Origin: Enterocola sp045611845 | GTDB taxonomy: Bacteria; Bacteroidota; Bacteroidia; Bacteroidales; Paludibacteraceae | Assembly (NCBI GenBank): GCA_045611845.1 | Contig: JAZKXZ010000025.1 | Location: forward strand, 1 to 64,000 | Length of the DNA: 64,000 nt | Direction of reading: 5' to 3' | Shown: one piece after another, positions 52,619 through 61,622 of the stretch | How positions within the stretch are numbered: position 1 is the stretch's first letter | Layout: every line of letters begins with the position of its first letter | Program-made: the position numbers and the translations under genes | The notes under the pieces: model-generated | Seen by the model: the letters and a program-made list of their open reading frames with translations, nothing else | Databases searched by the model: none | What the model was told of the DNA's origin: nothing

Positions 52619-53530
52619 TTACCAACTAAATTTACTTCCGTCGAGCGATAGTTTGGTGTTTGGGAATATGGCTTTTGCTTCCTGTAAAAGTGGGTTTAAA
52701 TCGCCATATCTAGCGGAATAATGTCCTATGATAAGTTGTTTTACATTGGCCTTTAGGGCAATGTTTGCAGCATCGCTTGCGGTGCTGTGAAGCGTAGCTT
52801 TACAACGGTGTCTTTCGCTCTCGGCAAAGGTGGATTCGTGGAAAAGTGTATCTACTCCTTCTATGATAGGAATGATGCGCTCGGTGTAGGCTGTGTCTGA
52901 GCAATATGCGTATGATTTTGGAGGAGTAGGAGGGGTGATAAGGCGTGAGTTTGGTACAATTCTGCCGTTTTCATCGATGAAATCTGCTCCTTCTTTTATG
53001 TTTTTTATGTCTTTAACGCCTATTTTGTAGAATTTAACTAGTTCGCCATCGATATGTGGAAGTCCTTCTTTTTCTTTGAATAGGAAACCACAAGTAGGCA
53101 TGCTATGAACTAGCGGAATGGTGCTCACGGTAAGACTTCTGTCTTCGTAGATAACTTCGTTTTTAAGTGGGTCGAAATCTTCGAAGAAAACCTTGAAGGT
53201 GAGGTCTTTGCAGAAATAGTCTAATTGAGGTTGTAAGGTTTTTTTTAGGTCTGGGTGGGCGTGAATATACATGTCGTTTGTATGGTGAAGCATACCCAGG
53301 GTTGATATTACAGAAATAAGACCAAAACAGTGGTCGCCGTGTAAATGGGAAATGAAAACGTGTCCCATTCTGTTGGTTTTAACTTCGTATTTTCTTAGTT
53401 GGAACTGTGTGCCGTCTGCACAATCTATCATAAAACTCTTGTTGTGAGTTTGAAGTATCTGTGAAGAAGAAAATCTGCCAAATGATGGGATGGCAGAACC
53501 TGTTCCTAATATAGTTAGATTGAAGTTCAT
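52619..53530 (-). CDS. rnz: Ribonuclease Z
   Basis: The 303-residue metallo-beta-lactamase-fold nuclease matures tRNA 3' ends. It has the ligand motif FISHLHGDHCFGL, YCSDTAYTE, LFHESTFAE and IGHYSARYG. The length is that of bacterial RNase Z. It overlaps recQ by 4 nt. Confidence 0.93.
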   Translation of the reverse strand: MNFNLTILGTGSAIPSFGRFSSSQILQTHNKSFMIDCADGTQFQLRKYEVKTNRMGHVFISHLHGDHCFGLISVISTLGMLHHTNDMYIHAHPDLKKTLQPQLDYFCKDLTFKVFFEDFDPLKNEVIYEDRSLTVSTIPLVHSMPTCGFLFKEKEGLPHIDGELVKFYKIGVKDIKNIKEGADFIDENGRIVPNSRLITPPTPPKSYAYCSDTAYTERIIPIIEGVDTLFHESTFAESERHRCKATLHSTASDAANIALKANVKQLIIGHYSARYGDLNPLLQEAKAIFPNTKLSLDGSKFSW

Positions 53531-55428
53531 TTTATTTCGAATGTAATATTGTCTGTTGTTTTAATTTCTTTATTATCAAGTAGTAATCTAATGGAATCGA
53601 TTACTTTATTTGGCTCTTCGTTTAGTTTGTTTATGATAATGTTTAGTCTTAGAGCACCTTCTTTTTTTAGCAGATTTATGATTTTATCACTAATGTTGGT
53701 GGTGCTGTTTTTTTCTAAACATACATCGCAAATGCCACAACTTAAGGTGTTGTCTTCGCCAAAATAGTCTAATAACAATTTGCTTCTACAGTGGTTGTTG
53801 TCACTTACGTAGTTTATCATAGTTTCCATTCGGCTTTTGTATCTTGCAAGGCGATGCTCATATACATCGGTAGAAATTCTTAAAATTTCTGATGGTATTC
53901 TGTCTTGCAAATATCTAATGGCAGGTGAGCTTTTCTTTGGTATATAGTCTATGATGCCTGTTTTTCTTAGCCAAGAAAGTATCTCGTACACTCTGTTTGC
54001 GTCCATGCCAGTGTCGAGAGAAATTTCTGTTTCGCTCACAATGGTGTAATCGGCAAATATGCCAGAGTATTTTCTAAGTAGATATTGCATTACTAAGTCT
54101 TCTTCTTCGGAGAATACGGTGTCGTAAAGCAAACGTCTAGATCTGGTAACAATAACTCGAGAGTATTGTTCTTTTTCTTCTTTGTACTGAATATATCCGT
54201 CTAGGTCTAGGATACGAATTGCTGCTTGTACAGGCAATATTGGAAGGTGAAACTTACGGCAGAAGTCTTCTAGATTGAAGTCGAATGTGTTGCCCTCGCC
54301 ATAGTTTACTCCAAGTTGAAAATAGTTGCCTAGTTGGTTATAAACGTTGCAGATAAATTCTTTTGTAGGGAAATTGTCTGTAAGACGTTTTTTTATTTGG
54401 CTGAGGTCTTTTTTGCTATAAAGAAGGATGCACTCAGCATAGTTTCTATCACGCCCTGCACGGCCTGCTTCTTGGAAATATGCTTCTACACTGTCTGGAA
54501 TATCTATGTGTATAACAAGTCTAACGCCTGGTTTGTGGATGCCCATACCAAAGGCATTGGTGGCTACCATTACTTTAAACTGGTTGTTTTTCCAGCCCTC
54601 TTGTTTTAGGTCTTTTATTGCGTTGTCGAGCCCTGCGTGAAAAAAGTCGGCAGATATGCCGTTTTTACCAAGCATTTCTGATACTTCTTTGGTCTTTTTT
54701 CTGTTTCTTACGTAAATAATGGCACTACCTGGTGTTTTAGTAAGAAGTTTTATAAGCTCTTCGTCTTTGTTTTCTGTAAGTTTTACTTTGTAGGCAAGGT
54801 TGCTTCTGTAGAAACTTATGCGTTTTACATTTTCTTCTCTAAAAAGCAGAGACGCTTGAATGTCTTTTGCTACTTCTGGTGTGGCAGTGGCAGTAAGTGC
54901 TAGAAATGGCACTTTAGGCAGAATTTCACGAATTTCTGCTATTTTTTTGTATTCTGGACGGAAGTCGTAACCCCATTGAGAGATACAGTGGGCCTCATCT
55001 ACTGCTACCATACTAATGTTCATATATGGTAGAGCTTCTAGGAAGGTGTCTGTAGAAAGTCTTTCTGGGGAAACGTAGATAAATTTATAGTTTGCTCTAG
55101 GGTCGTTTGTTTTGTTGAAACAAATGTTGTCTAGGCATTGTTTGTATTGGGTGTATGTAAGACCAGAGTGAAGGGCGATTGCTCTTATTTCCTTTTTTTT
55201 AAGGTTTTCTACTTGGTCTTTCATTAAGGCAATAAGAGGGGTAATAACCAAACATCTGCCCTCTTGACAAAGGGCAGGCACTTGAAAGGTTATAGATTTA
55301 CCGCCGCCAGTAGGAAGGAGTCCTAGAGTGTCTTTCCCACTGCCTATGGATTCGATAATATCACTTTGTGATGGCCTAAATTCGTCGTAACCCCAATATT
55401 GCTTTAATTTCTGTAGGTATGGCGTCAT
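53527..55428 (-). CDS. recQ: ATP-dependent DNA helicase RecQ
   Basis: The 633-residue helicase has LPTGGGKSITFQ (Walker A), VDEAHCISQWG (DEAH box), ATAT, QEAGRAGRD (motif VI) and the four-Cys zinc site ending in CGICDVC (about residues 545-570). After it is a short winged-helix region; a clear HRDC domain is missing. It overlaps recJ by 4 nt, giving a recombination-repair cluster. Confidence 0.95.
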   Translation of the reverse strand: MTPYLQKLKQYWGYDEFRPSQSDIIESIGSGKDTLGLLPTGGGKSITFQVPALCQEGRCLVITPLIALMKDQVENLKKKEIRAIALHSGLTYTQYKQCLDNICFNKTNDPRANYKFIYVSPERLSTDTFLEALPYMNISMVAVDEAHCISQWGYDFRPEYKKIAEIREILPKVPFLALTATATPEVAKDIQASLLFREENVKRISFYRSNLAYKVKLTENKDEELIKLLTKTPGSAIIYVRNRKKTKEVSEMLGKNGISADFFHAGLDNAIKDLKQEGWKNNQFKVMVATNAFGMGIHKPGVRLVIHIDIPDSVEAYFQEAGRAGRDRNYAECILLYSKKDLSQIKKRLTDNFPTKEFICNVYNQLGNYFQLGVNYGEGNTFDFNLEDFCRKFHLPILPVQAAIRILDLDGYIQYKEEKEQYSRVIVTRSRRLLYDTVFSEEEDLVMQYLLRKYSGIFADYTIVSETEISLDTGMDANRVYEILSWLRKTGIIDYIPKKSSPAIRYLQDRIPSEILRISTDVYEHRLARYKSRMETMINYVSDNNHCRSKLLLDYFGEDNTLSCGICDVCLEKNSTTNISDKIINLLKKEGALRLNIIINKLNEEPNKVIDSIRLLLDNKEIKTTDNITFEIK

Positions 55429-57155
55429 GTTAACTGAATGTCTTTAACCATTAGTTGAATGCTTTTTTTGCCATTGAAGTTATTTTCCTCTAGGGTGTAA
55501 CAGATGTTGAATGGTCTTCTGCTCTTGATGTGTTCAATACATTTTTGTGGATTTTCTACATTGAAAGCAATGCCACTGCATCTGATGTTTCTGTTGTCTA
55601 TGTTGCAAACGTCTAGTTTTAGGTGTTTTTGGTCTTGACCCACAAGTTTGCAACCGCCAGCATCAACAACACCAGAGGTAACGAATATAGGTTTTGTATT
55701 TTCTGGTCCGTATGGAGCAAATTGACCTAGTTTGTCGAAGAAACTATCGTTTATTTCGTTTAGTGATAGTTCTGTGTCTATGTCTATTTGTGGAATTTTT
55801 TGCTCGTCGGTGATATTTTCACTCACATATTTTTCAAATCTGTCTTTAAACTCTTTTACATTTTCGAGTTTAAGGGTAAGACCAGCTGCGTAGATGTGAC
55901 CGCCAAAGTTTTCTAGTAGGTCACGACAAGAGTCTATGGCTTTGTATAGGTCGAAACCAGCAATAGAACGAGCAGAACCTGTTGCCATACCATTTGAAAG
56001 TGTTAATACAACGGCTGGTTTGAAATATTGTTCGCTAAGGCGTGATGCTACAATACCTATAACGCCTTTGTTCCATTCTTGGTTATATACCACGATAGAA
56101 CTTTTTTCATCTAGGTTTTTAAGTTTAAGAATTTCTCTGTGTGCCTCGTCGGTGGCTTGTTTGTCTAGGTCTTTTCTGGTCTTATTATAATTGTCGATAA
56201 GGTCGCTTTTTTCTTTTGCAGATGTGTAATCTTTTGCAACAAGAAGTTCTACGGCTTCTCTACCAGAACTCATTCTGCCAGAGGCGTTGATGCGAGGACC
56301 TATCTTGAAAACAATATCGCTAGTGGTAATTTCTTTGCCTTTAAGGTCGCAAACATCTATAATGGCTTTAATGCCTATACTTGGATTGCTGTTTAGTCTT
56401 TTAAGACCATATTGCATTAGTACACGGTTTTCGCCTGTGATAGGCACAATGTCTGATGCTATACTCACGGCTAGGAGGTCTAGAAGTGAGAATAGTTTTT
56501 CCATAGGAATATTGTTGTTTATGGCAAAAGCCTGCATAAGTTTGAAGCCTACGCCACAACCAGAAAGGTGTCCGTATGGATATGTTGAGTCTGTGCGTTT
56601 TGGGTCTAAAACTGCTACCGCATTAGGTAGTGTATCATCTGGAGTATGGTGGTCGCAGATGATAATATCTATGCCTTTTTCTTTTGCGTAGTTTACTTTT
56701 TCGATGGCTTTAATGCCACAGTCTAGTACTATAATTAGTGAAAAAGAATTTTCAGCAGCATAGTCGATGCCTTTGTATGACACGCCGTAGCCTTCATCGT
56801 TTCTATCTGGTATATAGAAGTCGATGTTTGAGGTACATTGTTGAAGGAATTTATATACAAGTGTTACAGCTGTGGTGCCATCCACATCGTAATCACCATA
56901 AACTAGAATTTTTTCTCTATTGCCAAGGGCTGCGTTTAGTCTTTCTACAGCCTTGTCCATGTCGTTAAGCAGGAATGGATCGTGTATTTCTCTTAGCTTT
57001 GGGAAGAAAAAGTTATTTGCTTCCTCTACTGTGGTAATACCTCTTTGAACAAGTAAAGTGCAAAGAGCTGGGCTAATTCTTAGTTTTTGTGATAGTTCGT
57101 TTCTACATAATTCTTCTTTTTCGTTTAGGTTATTAATAATCCATTTGTGAAGCAT
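55425..57155 (-). CDS. recJ: Single-stranded-DNA-specific exonuclease RecJ
   Basis: The 576-residue DHH nuclease degrades single-stranded DNA 5' to 3'. The motifs are VYGDYDVDGTTAV, VLDCGIKA, IICDHHTPD, GHLSGCGVGFKL and the DHHA1-type GGHIYAAGLTL. It heads the recJ-recQ-rnz operon. Confidence 0.95.
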   Translation of the reverse strand: MLHKWIINNLNEKEELCRNELSQKLRISPALCTLLVQRGITTVEEANNFFFPKLREIHDPFLLNDMDKAVERLNAALGNREKILVYGDYDVDGTTAVTLVYKFLQQCTSNIDFYIPDRNDEGYGVSYKGIDYAAENSFSLIIVLDCGIKAIEKVNYAKEKGIDIIICDHHTPDDTLPNAVAVLDPKRTDSTYPYGHLSGCGVGFKLMQAFAINNNIPMEKLFSLLDLLAVSIASDIVPITGENRVLMQYGLKRLNSNPSIGIKAIIDVCDLKGKEITTSDIVFKIGPRINASGRMSSGREAVELLVAKDYTSAKEKSDLIDNYNKTRKDLDKQATDEAHREILKLKNLDEKSSIVVYNQEWNKGVIGIVASRLSEQYFKPAVVLTLSNGMATGSARSIAGFDLYKAIDSCRDLLENFGGHIYAAGLTLKLENVKEFKDRFEKYVSENITDEQKIPQIDIDTELSLNEINDSFFDKLGQFAPYGPENTKPIFVTSGVVDAGGCKLVGQDQKHLKLDVCNIDNRNIRCSGIAFNVENPQKCIEHIKSRRPFNICYTLEENNFNGKKSIQLMVKDIQLT

Positions 57156-57167
57156 ATATATTTTTTA

Positions 57168-57198
57168 TTTGTTTATAGCGGAAGAATGCTTAATTTTG
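57168..57198 (+). promoter_or_regulatory. Promoter of tsaC-like gene
   Basis: TTTG (57168-57171), 19-nt spacer and TAATTTTG (57191-57198); leader about 50 nt to the ATG at 57253. It lies just upstream of the divergent recJ start. Confidence 0.7.
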
Positions 57199-57252
57199 CC
57201 GTTGCAAAATATCAATTTGTAAAGATAGGTAAAATTTTTTTATTTTCATAAT

Positions 57253-57813
57253 ATGAACGAGATAAAAAAAATGGTAGAGGTGCTTCGCTCAGGAGGCTTG
57301 ATTCTATATCCAACAGATACAGTGTGGGGAATAGGTTGTGATGCGACAAATGAGGAGGCTGTAAAAAAGATTTTTAAGTTGAAAAAACGCGAAGATAGCA
57401 AGTCGCTTATTGTGCTTGTGGATAGAGTAGATAGACTTTCTGCATATGTGGATGATGTGCCAGATGTGGCTTGGGATTTGGCAGAAGTGTCTGATACTCC
57501 GCTAACTATAATTTATCCTACAGGAAAAAATCTAGCCCCAAATGTGATGGCAGAAGATGGAAGCGTGGGCATAAGAGTAACCAATGAAGAGTTTTCTAAG
57601 GCGCTTTGCTATGCTTTTCGTAAACCAATTATTTCTACATCTGCAAATATAAGCGGAAATCCAACTCCAGAGAATTTTTATCAAATAGAAGACGAAATAA
57701 AAAATGGGGTGGACTATGTGGCAGAGGCTCGCAGAAACGAAGATGAAAAAAAATCGCCTTCTTCTATTATAAAATTTGAAAAAAATGGTACTTTTGCAGT
57801 ACTAAGAAAGTAA
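57253..57813 (+). CDS. tsaC: L-threonylcarbamoyladenylate synthase (Sua5/YrdC family)
   Basis: The 186-residue protein has the YrdC core GGLILYPTDTVWGIGCDA, KIFKLKKREDSKSLIVLVD and STSANISGNPTP. It makes threonylcarbamoyl-AMP for the t6A37 modification of tRNAs reading ANN codons. It is the short form, lacking the Sua5 C-terminal domain. ClC follows 1 nt later. Confidence 0.9.
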   Translation: MNEIKKMVEVLRSGGLILYPTDTVWGIGCDATNEEAVKKIFKLKKREDSKSLIVLVDRVDRLSAYVDDVPDVAWDLAEVSDTPLTIIYPTGKNLAPNVMAEDGSVGIRVTNEEFSKALCYAFRKPIISTSANISGNPTPENFYQIEDEIKNGVDYVAEARRNEDEKKSPSSIIKFEKNGTFAVLRK

Positions 57814-57814
57814 G

Positions 57815-59590
57815 ATGAAAAAGAAATTGGTGGATTTATATGATAGTCTGCTTAAATGGCGTGAAGATAACATACCAGCAAAGCAGTTTGCGCTCGTGTT
57901 GAGTTTGGTGGTGGGGATCCTAACTGCGCTGGCTGCGTGTCTGCTTAAATGGGCTATTCATGGAATCCAATATTTGCTTACCACAAACTTTGAATACTAT
58001 TCAGGTAACCTTCTTTATTTGCTTTACCCAGTAGTGGGTATTCTACTTTCAGGTCTTTTTGTAAAGTATATTTTAAGAGACGATATAAGCCACGGTGTTA
58101 CTAAAATTCTTTATGCTATTTCTCAGCGAAAAAGTATAATGAAACTTCACAATACATGGAGTTCTGTGGTGGCAAGTTCGGTGACCATCGGTTTTGGTGG
58201 TTCGGTAGGGGCTGAGTCGCCTGTGGTATTGACTGGTTCTGCCATAGGCTCAAACTTGGGTCGTTTCTTTAAGATGGACCAAAAGACACTTATGCTAATG
58301 GTAGGTTGTGGTGCAGCCGGTGCTATTAGTGGTATTTTCCAGGCTCCAATAGCAGGGGTGGTGTTTACCCTAGAGGTGCTTATGATAGATATGACATTTA
58401 ACTCTATTGTGCCTCTGCTAATATCTTCTGTTACAGCTACTTCTCTTTCTTATTTCCTACTTGGTAAAACAGTGATGTTTAATCTAGCCGGAGAAGATTT
58501 CTCTTTGGAAAGAATACCAATGTACATACTTTTAGGTGTGATGTGTGGTTTTGTTTCTTTGTACTACACAAGGGGGATGAACAAGGTAGAAGGTGTGTTT
58601 AGAAAACTAAATACTTTTTGGTCGAAGTTGCTTGTAGGAGCATTGATGTTGAGTGCCTTAATCTATTTGTTGCCACCTCTTTATGGTGAAGGGTATGACT
58701 CAATCAATCATTTGCTTAGTTTAGACCCAGAAAGATTATTTGAAAATAGTTTATTCTTTGGTTTTAGAAATAACGACTATATAGTGTTAGTCTATCTTAC
58801 ACTTATTGTGCTGTTTAAATTGGTGGCAACAGCTGCCACAAATGGTGCAGGTGGTGTAGGTGGTTTGTTTGCTCCATCGCTATTTGTGGGCTGTATTGTA
58901 GGGTATATATGTGCTCTAATACTACAAATGTGCGGATTTGATGTGCCTGCTCAAAACTTTGCTCTTGCCGGTATGGCAGGTGTGATGTCGGGTATTATGC
59001 ATGCTCCGCTTACTGGTATATTCCTTATTGCTGAACTTTCTGGTGGTTATGATTTATTTATGCCACTAATGATTGTGTCTGTAATTTCGTTTATAACAAT
59101 TTATATATTTGAGCCACATAGTATATATGCTATGCGTCTTGCTCATAAGGGCGAACTAGTAACTCACCACAAAGACCGTGCAGTACTTTGCTTGATGCGT
59201 ATGCAAAATGTGATAGAAACAGATTTGCAAACAATTAGTCCGGAGGCAAAACTTGGCGATTTGGTGAAACTGATTTCTACATCGAAACGTAATATTTTCC
59301 CTGTGGTGAAAAAAGATGGTACATTTATAGGTATAGTTTCGCTAGAAGAGGTGAGAAATATAATGTTTCGTCCAGAACTTTATAACAGATTTACTGTAAA
59401 GAAACTTATGATTTACCCACCAGAAAAGGTAGATGTAAAGGATTCTATGGATGTTGTTATGGAGAAATTTGAGCAAACTCAAGCTTGGAACCTTCCTGTG
59501 CTTGATGGTAATAAATATGTGGGTTATGTATCAAAATCTAAAATCTTCAGTGCATATCGCGAGGTTTTAGTAGAGTTCTCTGATGATTAA
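57815..59590 (+). CDS. ClC-family chloride channel/antiporter with CBS domains
   Basis: The 591-residue protein has about ten membrane helices with GFGGSVGAESPVVLTGSAIG (selectivity region) and ATNGAGGVGGLFAPSLFVG, then two CBS domains from about residue 465 (NIFPVVKKDGTFIGIVSLEEV; WNLPVLDGNKYVGYVS). It may move Cl- (or fluoride) in exchange for protons; the mode is unclear. It is co-directional with tsaC. Confidence 0.9.
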   Translation: MKKKLVDLYDSLLKWREDNIPAKQFALVLSLVVGILTALAACLLKWAIHGIQYLLTTNFEYYSGNLLYLLYPVVGILLSGLFVKYILRDDISHGVTKILYAISQRKSIMKLHNTWSSVVASSVTIGFGGSVGAESPVVLTGSAIGSNLGRFFKMDQKTLMLMVGCGAAGAISGIFQAPIAGVVFTLEVLMIDMTFNSIVPLLISSVTATSLSYFLLGKTVMFNLAGEDFSLERIPMYILLGVMCGFVSLYYTRGMNKVEGVFRKLNTFWSKLLVGALMLSALIYLLPPLYGEGYDSINHLLSLDPERLFENSLFFGFRNNDYIVLVYLTLIVLFKLVATAATNGAGGVGGLFAPSLFVGCIVGYICALILQMCGFDVPAQNFALAGMAGVMSGIMHAPLTGIFLIAELSGGYDLFMPLMIVSVISFITIYIFEPHSIYAMRLAHKGELVTHHKDRAVLCLMRMQNVIETDLQTISPEAKLGDLVKLISTSKRNIFPVVKKDGTFIGIVSLEEVRNIMFRPELYNRFTVKKLMIYPPEKVDVKDSMDVVMEKFEQTQAWNLPVLDGNKYVGYVSKSKIFSAYREVLVEFSDD

Positions 59591-59599
59591 TTTTTTTAT

Positions 59600-59607
59600 T
59601 ATCTTTG
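59600..59607 (+). promoter_or_regulatory. -7 element before lptF/G gene
   Basis: TATCTTTG matches TAnnTTTG and ends 9 nt before the ATG at 59617, implying a very short leader. No -33 is visible. Confidence 0.4.
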
Positions 59608-59616
59608 TGCGTTGCT

Positions 59617-60696
59617 ATGCTAAAAAGAATTGATTTCTATATCATAAAGAAGTTTCTGGGCACATACGTGTTGTCCATTATACTTATTATTAGTATAGCC
59701 ATTGTTATAGACATTACAGAAAAGATGGATAACTTCTACAATGAAGGATTAGACTTTAAAACCATTGTTTCTGAATACTACATTTATTTTATACCTTATT
59801 ATACAAACTTATTTAGTTCTCTTTTTGTCTTCTTATCTGTAATCTTTGTTACCTCAAAACTGGCGTTCAACTCAGAGATTATTGCAATGCTTGCCGGGGG
59901 TATAAGTTTTAAGAGAATTTTGGTTCCATATCTTATTTCTGCTGCAATAATTGCTGCTGCTACATTTTATATAAGTTCTGAAATAATTCCTCCGGGCATT
60001 AGAGAAAGGCTTAAATTTGAGTATAAATATGTGGAACATAAGAAGTTTGAGTCTAGTTTGGAGCATCAACAACTTAGAATCTCAGACAACGAAATTGTAT
60101 ATGTGGAAAGATATGATATAACCAAAAATATGGGTTATAAATTTTCTTACGATAAGTTCAATGGAAAGAAATTGGAGGAAAGGATTACAGCACTGAGAAT
60201 TCAGTATGATTCTTTATATAATTGGACTGCATTTAATTGTATGCAAAGAAAATTTACAGACCTAAAAGAAGAGGTTAGTACTTCCGATGAAATGAAGTTG
60301 GAGCTGAATATGATTCCAAAAGACTTTGTGAAGGTGGTAAAAGAATATGAACAATTAACTACAAACGAACTTATAGAATATCTAGATATACAAAGCAAAC
60401 GTGGACTTGCTGGGCTTAATGCTTATGAGCTTGAACTACAAAAACGCATTGCCAATCCTTTTGCGGCATTTGTCTTAACATTGATTGGGGTGTCTGTGGC
60501 TTCGAGAAAGTCTAGAGGGGGAACTGGATTTCACATCTTCATTGGGTTCCTGCTAAGTGTTACCTATATTCTATTCAATATGGTTTCTTCTTCACTTACC
60601 ATTAAGGGTGGGGTAAATCCGATGCTATCTGTTTGGCTGCCAAATGTGATTTATCTTGTCATAGGTATCTACCTATATAGAATAGCTCCAAAATAA
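59617..60696 (+). CDS. LptF/LptG-family lipopolysaccharide export permease
   Basis: The start is at MLKRIDFYIIKKFLGTYVLS (59617); a frame from a TTG at 59605 runs into the -7 box. The 359-residue protein has three N-terminal and three C-terminal membrane segments flanking a periplasmic beta-jellyroll (for example IPKDFVKVVKEYEQLTTNELIEYL). With LptB and LptC it should extract lipopolysaccharide from the inner membrane. The OstA-like protein 13 kb away is a plausible partner. Confidence 0.88.
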   Translation: MLKRIDFYIIKKFLGTYVLSIILIISIAIVIDITEKMDNFYNEGLDFKTIVSEYYIYFIPYYTNLFSSLFVFLSVIFVTSKLAFNSEIIAMLAGGISFKRILVPYLISAAIIAAATFYISSEIIPPGIRERLKFEYKYVEHKKFESSLEHQQLRISDNEIVYVERYDITKNMGYKFSYDKFNGKKLEERITALRIQYDSLYNWTAFNCMQRKFTDLKEEVSTSDEMKLELNMIPKDFVKVVKEYEQLTTNELIEYLDIQSKRGLAGLNAYELELQKRIANPFAAFVLTLIGVSVASRKSRGGTGFHIFIGFLLSVTYILFNMVSSSLTIKGGVNPMLSVWLPNVIYLVIGIYLYRIAPK

Positions 60697-60697
60697 A

Positions 60698-60866
60698 AAA
60701 AACCGCACTGCCATTTGTGATCCAAACTTTTAAAAGAAAGGATTTGAGGCTTCGGTTATCTTTGTAATCTACCCAGAACACGAGGAACAGTAGCACGCCA
60801 TTGATATACCTAAAGTATCTCGGTTAATAATTGATTGTTAAGTTTCCCAAAATGTGTCAGTGCGGC
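60698..60866 (-). ncRNA. Candidate small RNA, 6S-RNA-like
   Basis: The gap between lptF/G and perR (about 329 nt) holds an oriented transcription unit on the minus strand. After the promoter at 60871-60901 the RNA would start near 60866 with GCCGCACTG; its 3' end has CAGTGCGG (60710-60703), fully complementary (8 bp) to 60865-60858, then a T-run (60702-60695). A second helix pairs AAACTT (60845-60840) with AAGTTT (60729-60724). Length near 170 nt and pairing ends fit 6S RNA, but the central bubble was not confirmed. No tRNA, tmRNA or RNase P motif was seen. Confidence 0.6.
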
Positions 60867-60870
60867 AGTA

Positions 60871-60901
60871 CAAAGGTACTACATTATTCTTGAATGTGCA
60901 A
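60871..60901 (-). promoter_or_regulatory. Promoter of the candidate small RNA
   Basis: On the minus strand TTG (60901-60899), 20-nt spacer and TACCTTTG (60878-60871) match the housekeeping consensus, oriented away from perR. Confidence 0.75.
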
Positions 60902-60934
60902 TAATAATTTTTTTGAAAAATTTTTGTCAAAAAA

Positions 60935-60966
60935 TTTGGTAGTTATTTGAAAAGGTTATATATTTG
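60935..60966 (+). promoter_or_regulatory. perR promoter
   Basis: TTTG (60935-60938), 20-nt spacer and TATATTTG (60959-60966). Transcription should start near 60973, just before the PerR-type operator. Confidence 0.75.
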
Positions 60967-60980
60967 CAATGAAATTAAAA

Positions 60981-60995
60981 TTGTAATCATTACAA
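60981..60995 (+). promoter_or_regulatory. PerR/Fur-type operator
   Basis: TTGTAATCATTACAA is a perfect 7-1-7 inverted repeat, the form of PerR and Fur boxes. It lies between the predicted start site and the perR ATG, so autorepression is likely. Confidence 0.75.
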
Positions 60996-61025
60996 CTAAG
61001 TAATGATAATAAAAAGGAGGTGCAA

Positions 61026-61469
61026 ATGCCAGTAAAGATTAAGACATATTTACAAGAAAGAGGAATAAATCCTTCTATGCAGAGAGTGGCTGTAATGCAT
61101 TATCTATTAAATAATTTCACTCATCCTACAGTGGATGAGATACATTCAAACCTTTCTGATAGTATTCCAACGCTGTCTAAAACTACAGTTTATAATACTT
61201 TGAAAGTTTTAGTAGATAATGGAGCAGCGTTGCAGCTTACGATAGATGAGAAAAATACTCGTTACGACGGAAATATTACTCCTCATGCACATTTTATCTG
61301 TCTAGGATGTGGTTGTGTACACGATGTGGAGCCAATAAAACTAGATGAGGTAAGCCTTTCAAAATACAAAAACTTGAGAATTACAGAAACTCAGGTGTAT
61401 TACAAAGGATTTTGTGAAAAATGCTATCAACAAAAGCTTCTTAGTGAGGCGGAAAATAGAAATAAATAA
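61026..61469 (+). CDS. perR: Fur-family peroxide-stress repressor (PerR-like)
   Basis: The start is ATG 61026 (MPVKIKTYLQERGINPSMQR), with AGGAGG at 61015-61020, a rare clear Shine-Dalgarno for this genome. The 147-residue protein has the Fur winged helix (TLSKTTVYNTLKVLVDNG), TRYDGNITPHAHFICLGCGCVHDVE and FCEKCYQQ. Asp in RYD and the two CxxC zinc pairs fit PerR rather than Fur. The three rubredoxin/rubrerythrin genes that follow are probable targets. Confidence 0.86.
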   Translation: MPVKIKTYLQERGINPSMQRVAVMHYLLNNFTHPTVDEIHSNLSDSIPTLSKTTVYNTLKVLVDNGAALQLTIDEKNTRYDGNITPHAHFICLGCGCVHDVEPIKLDEVSLSKYKNLRITETQVYYKGFCEKCYQQKLLSEAENRNK

Positions 61470-61492
61470 TTAACAATTTAATTAATACTAAA

Positions 61493-61603
61493 ATGAAAAA
61501 ATTTGTATGTACAGTATGTGGTTATGTTCATTATGGCGAGCAACCACCAGCAGTTTGTCCAAAATGTAAACAACCAGCTAAGGTTTTCAAGGAAGTAAAA
61601 TAA
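61493..61603 (+). CDS. Mini-rubredoxin, 36 residues
   Basis: The protein reads MKKFVCTVCGYVHYGEQPPA then VCPKCKQPAKVFKEVK: two CxxC pairs in a shortened rubredoxin-type iron site. It is nearly a copy of the first 36 residues of the next gene (reverse rubrerythrin). Typical rubredoxins have 45-55 residues. It lies 23 nt after perR. Confidence 0.8.
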   Translation: MKKFVCTVCGYVHYGEQPPAVCPKCKQPAKVFKEVK

Positions 61604-61622
61604 TAATAAAAAAAATAAAGTC

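Noticed and set aside
59605..59616. TTG start of the LptF/G gene
   Set aside because: This region is part of a -7 box; the ATG at 59617 gives the usual N-terminus.
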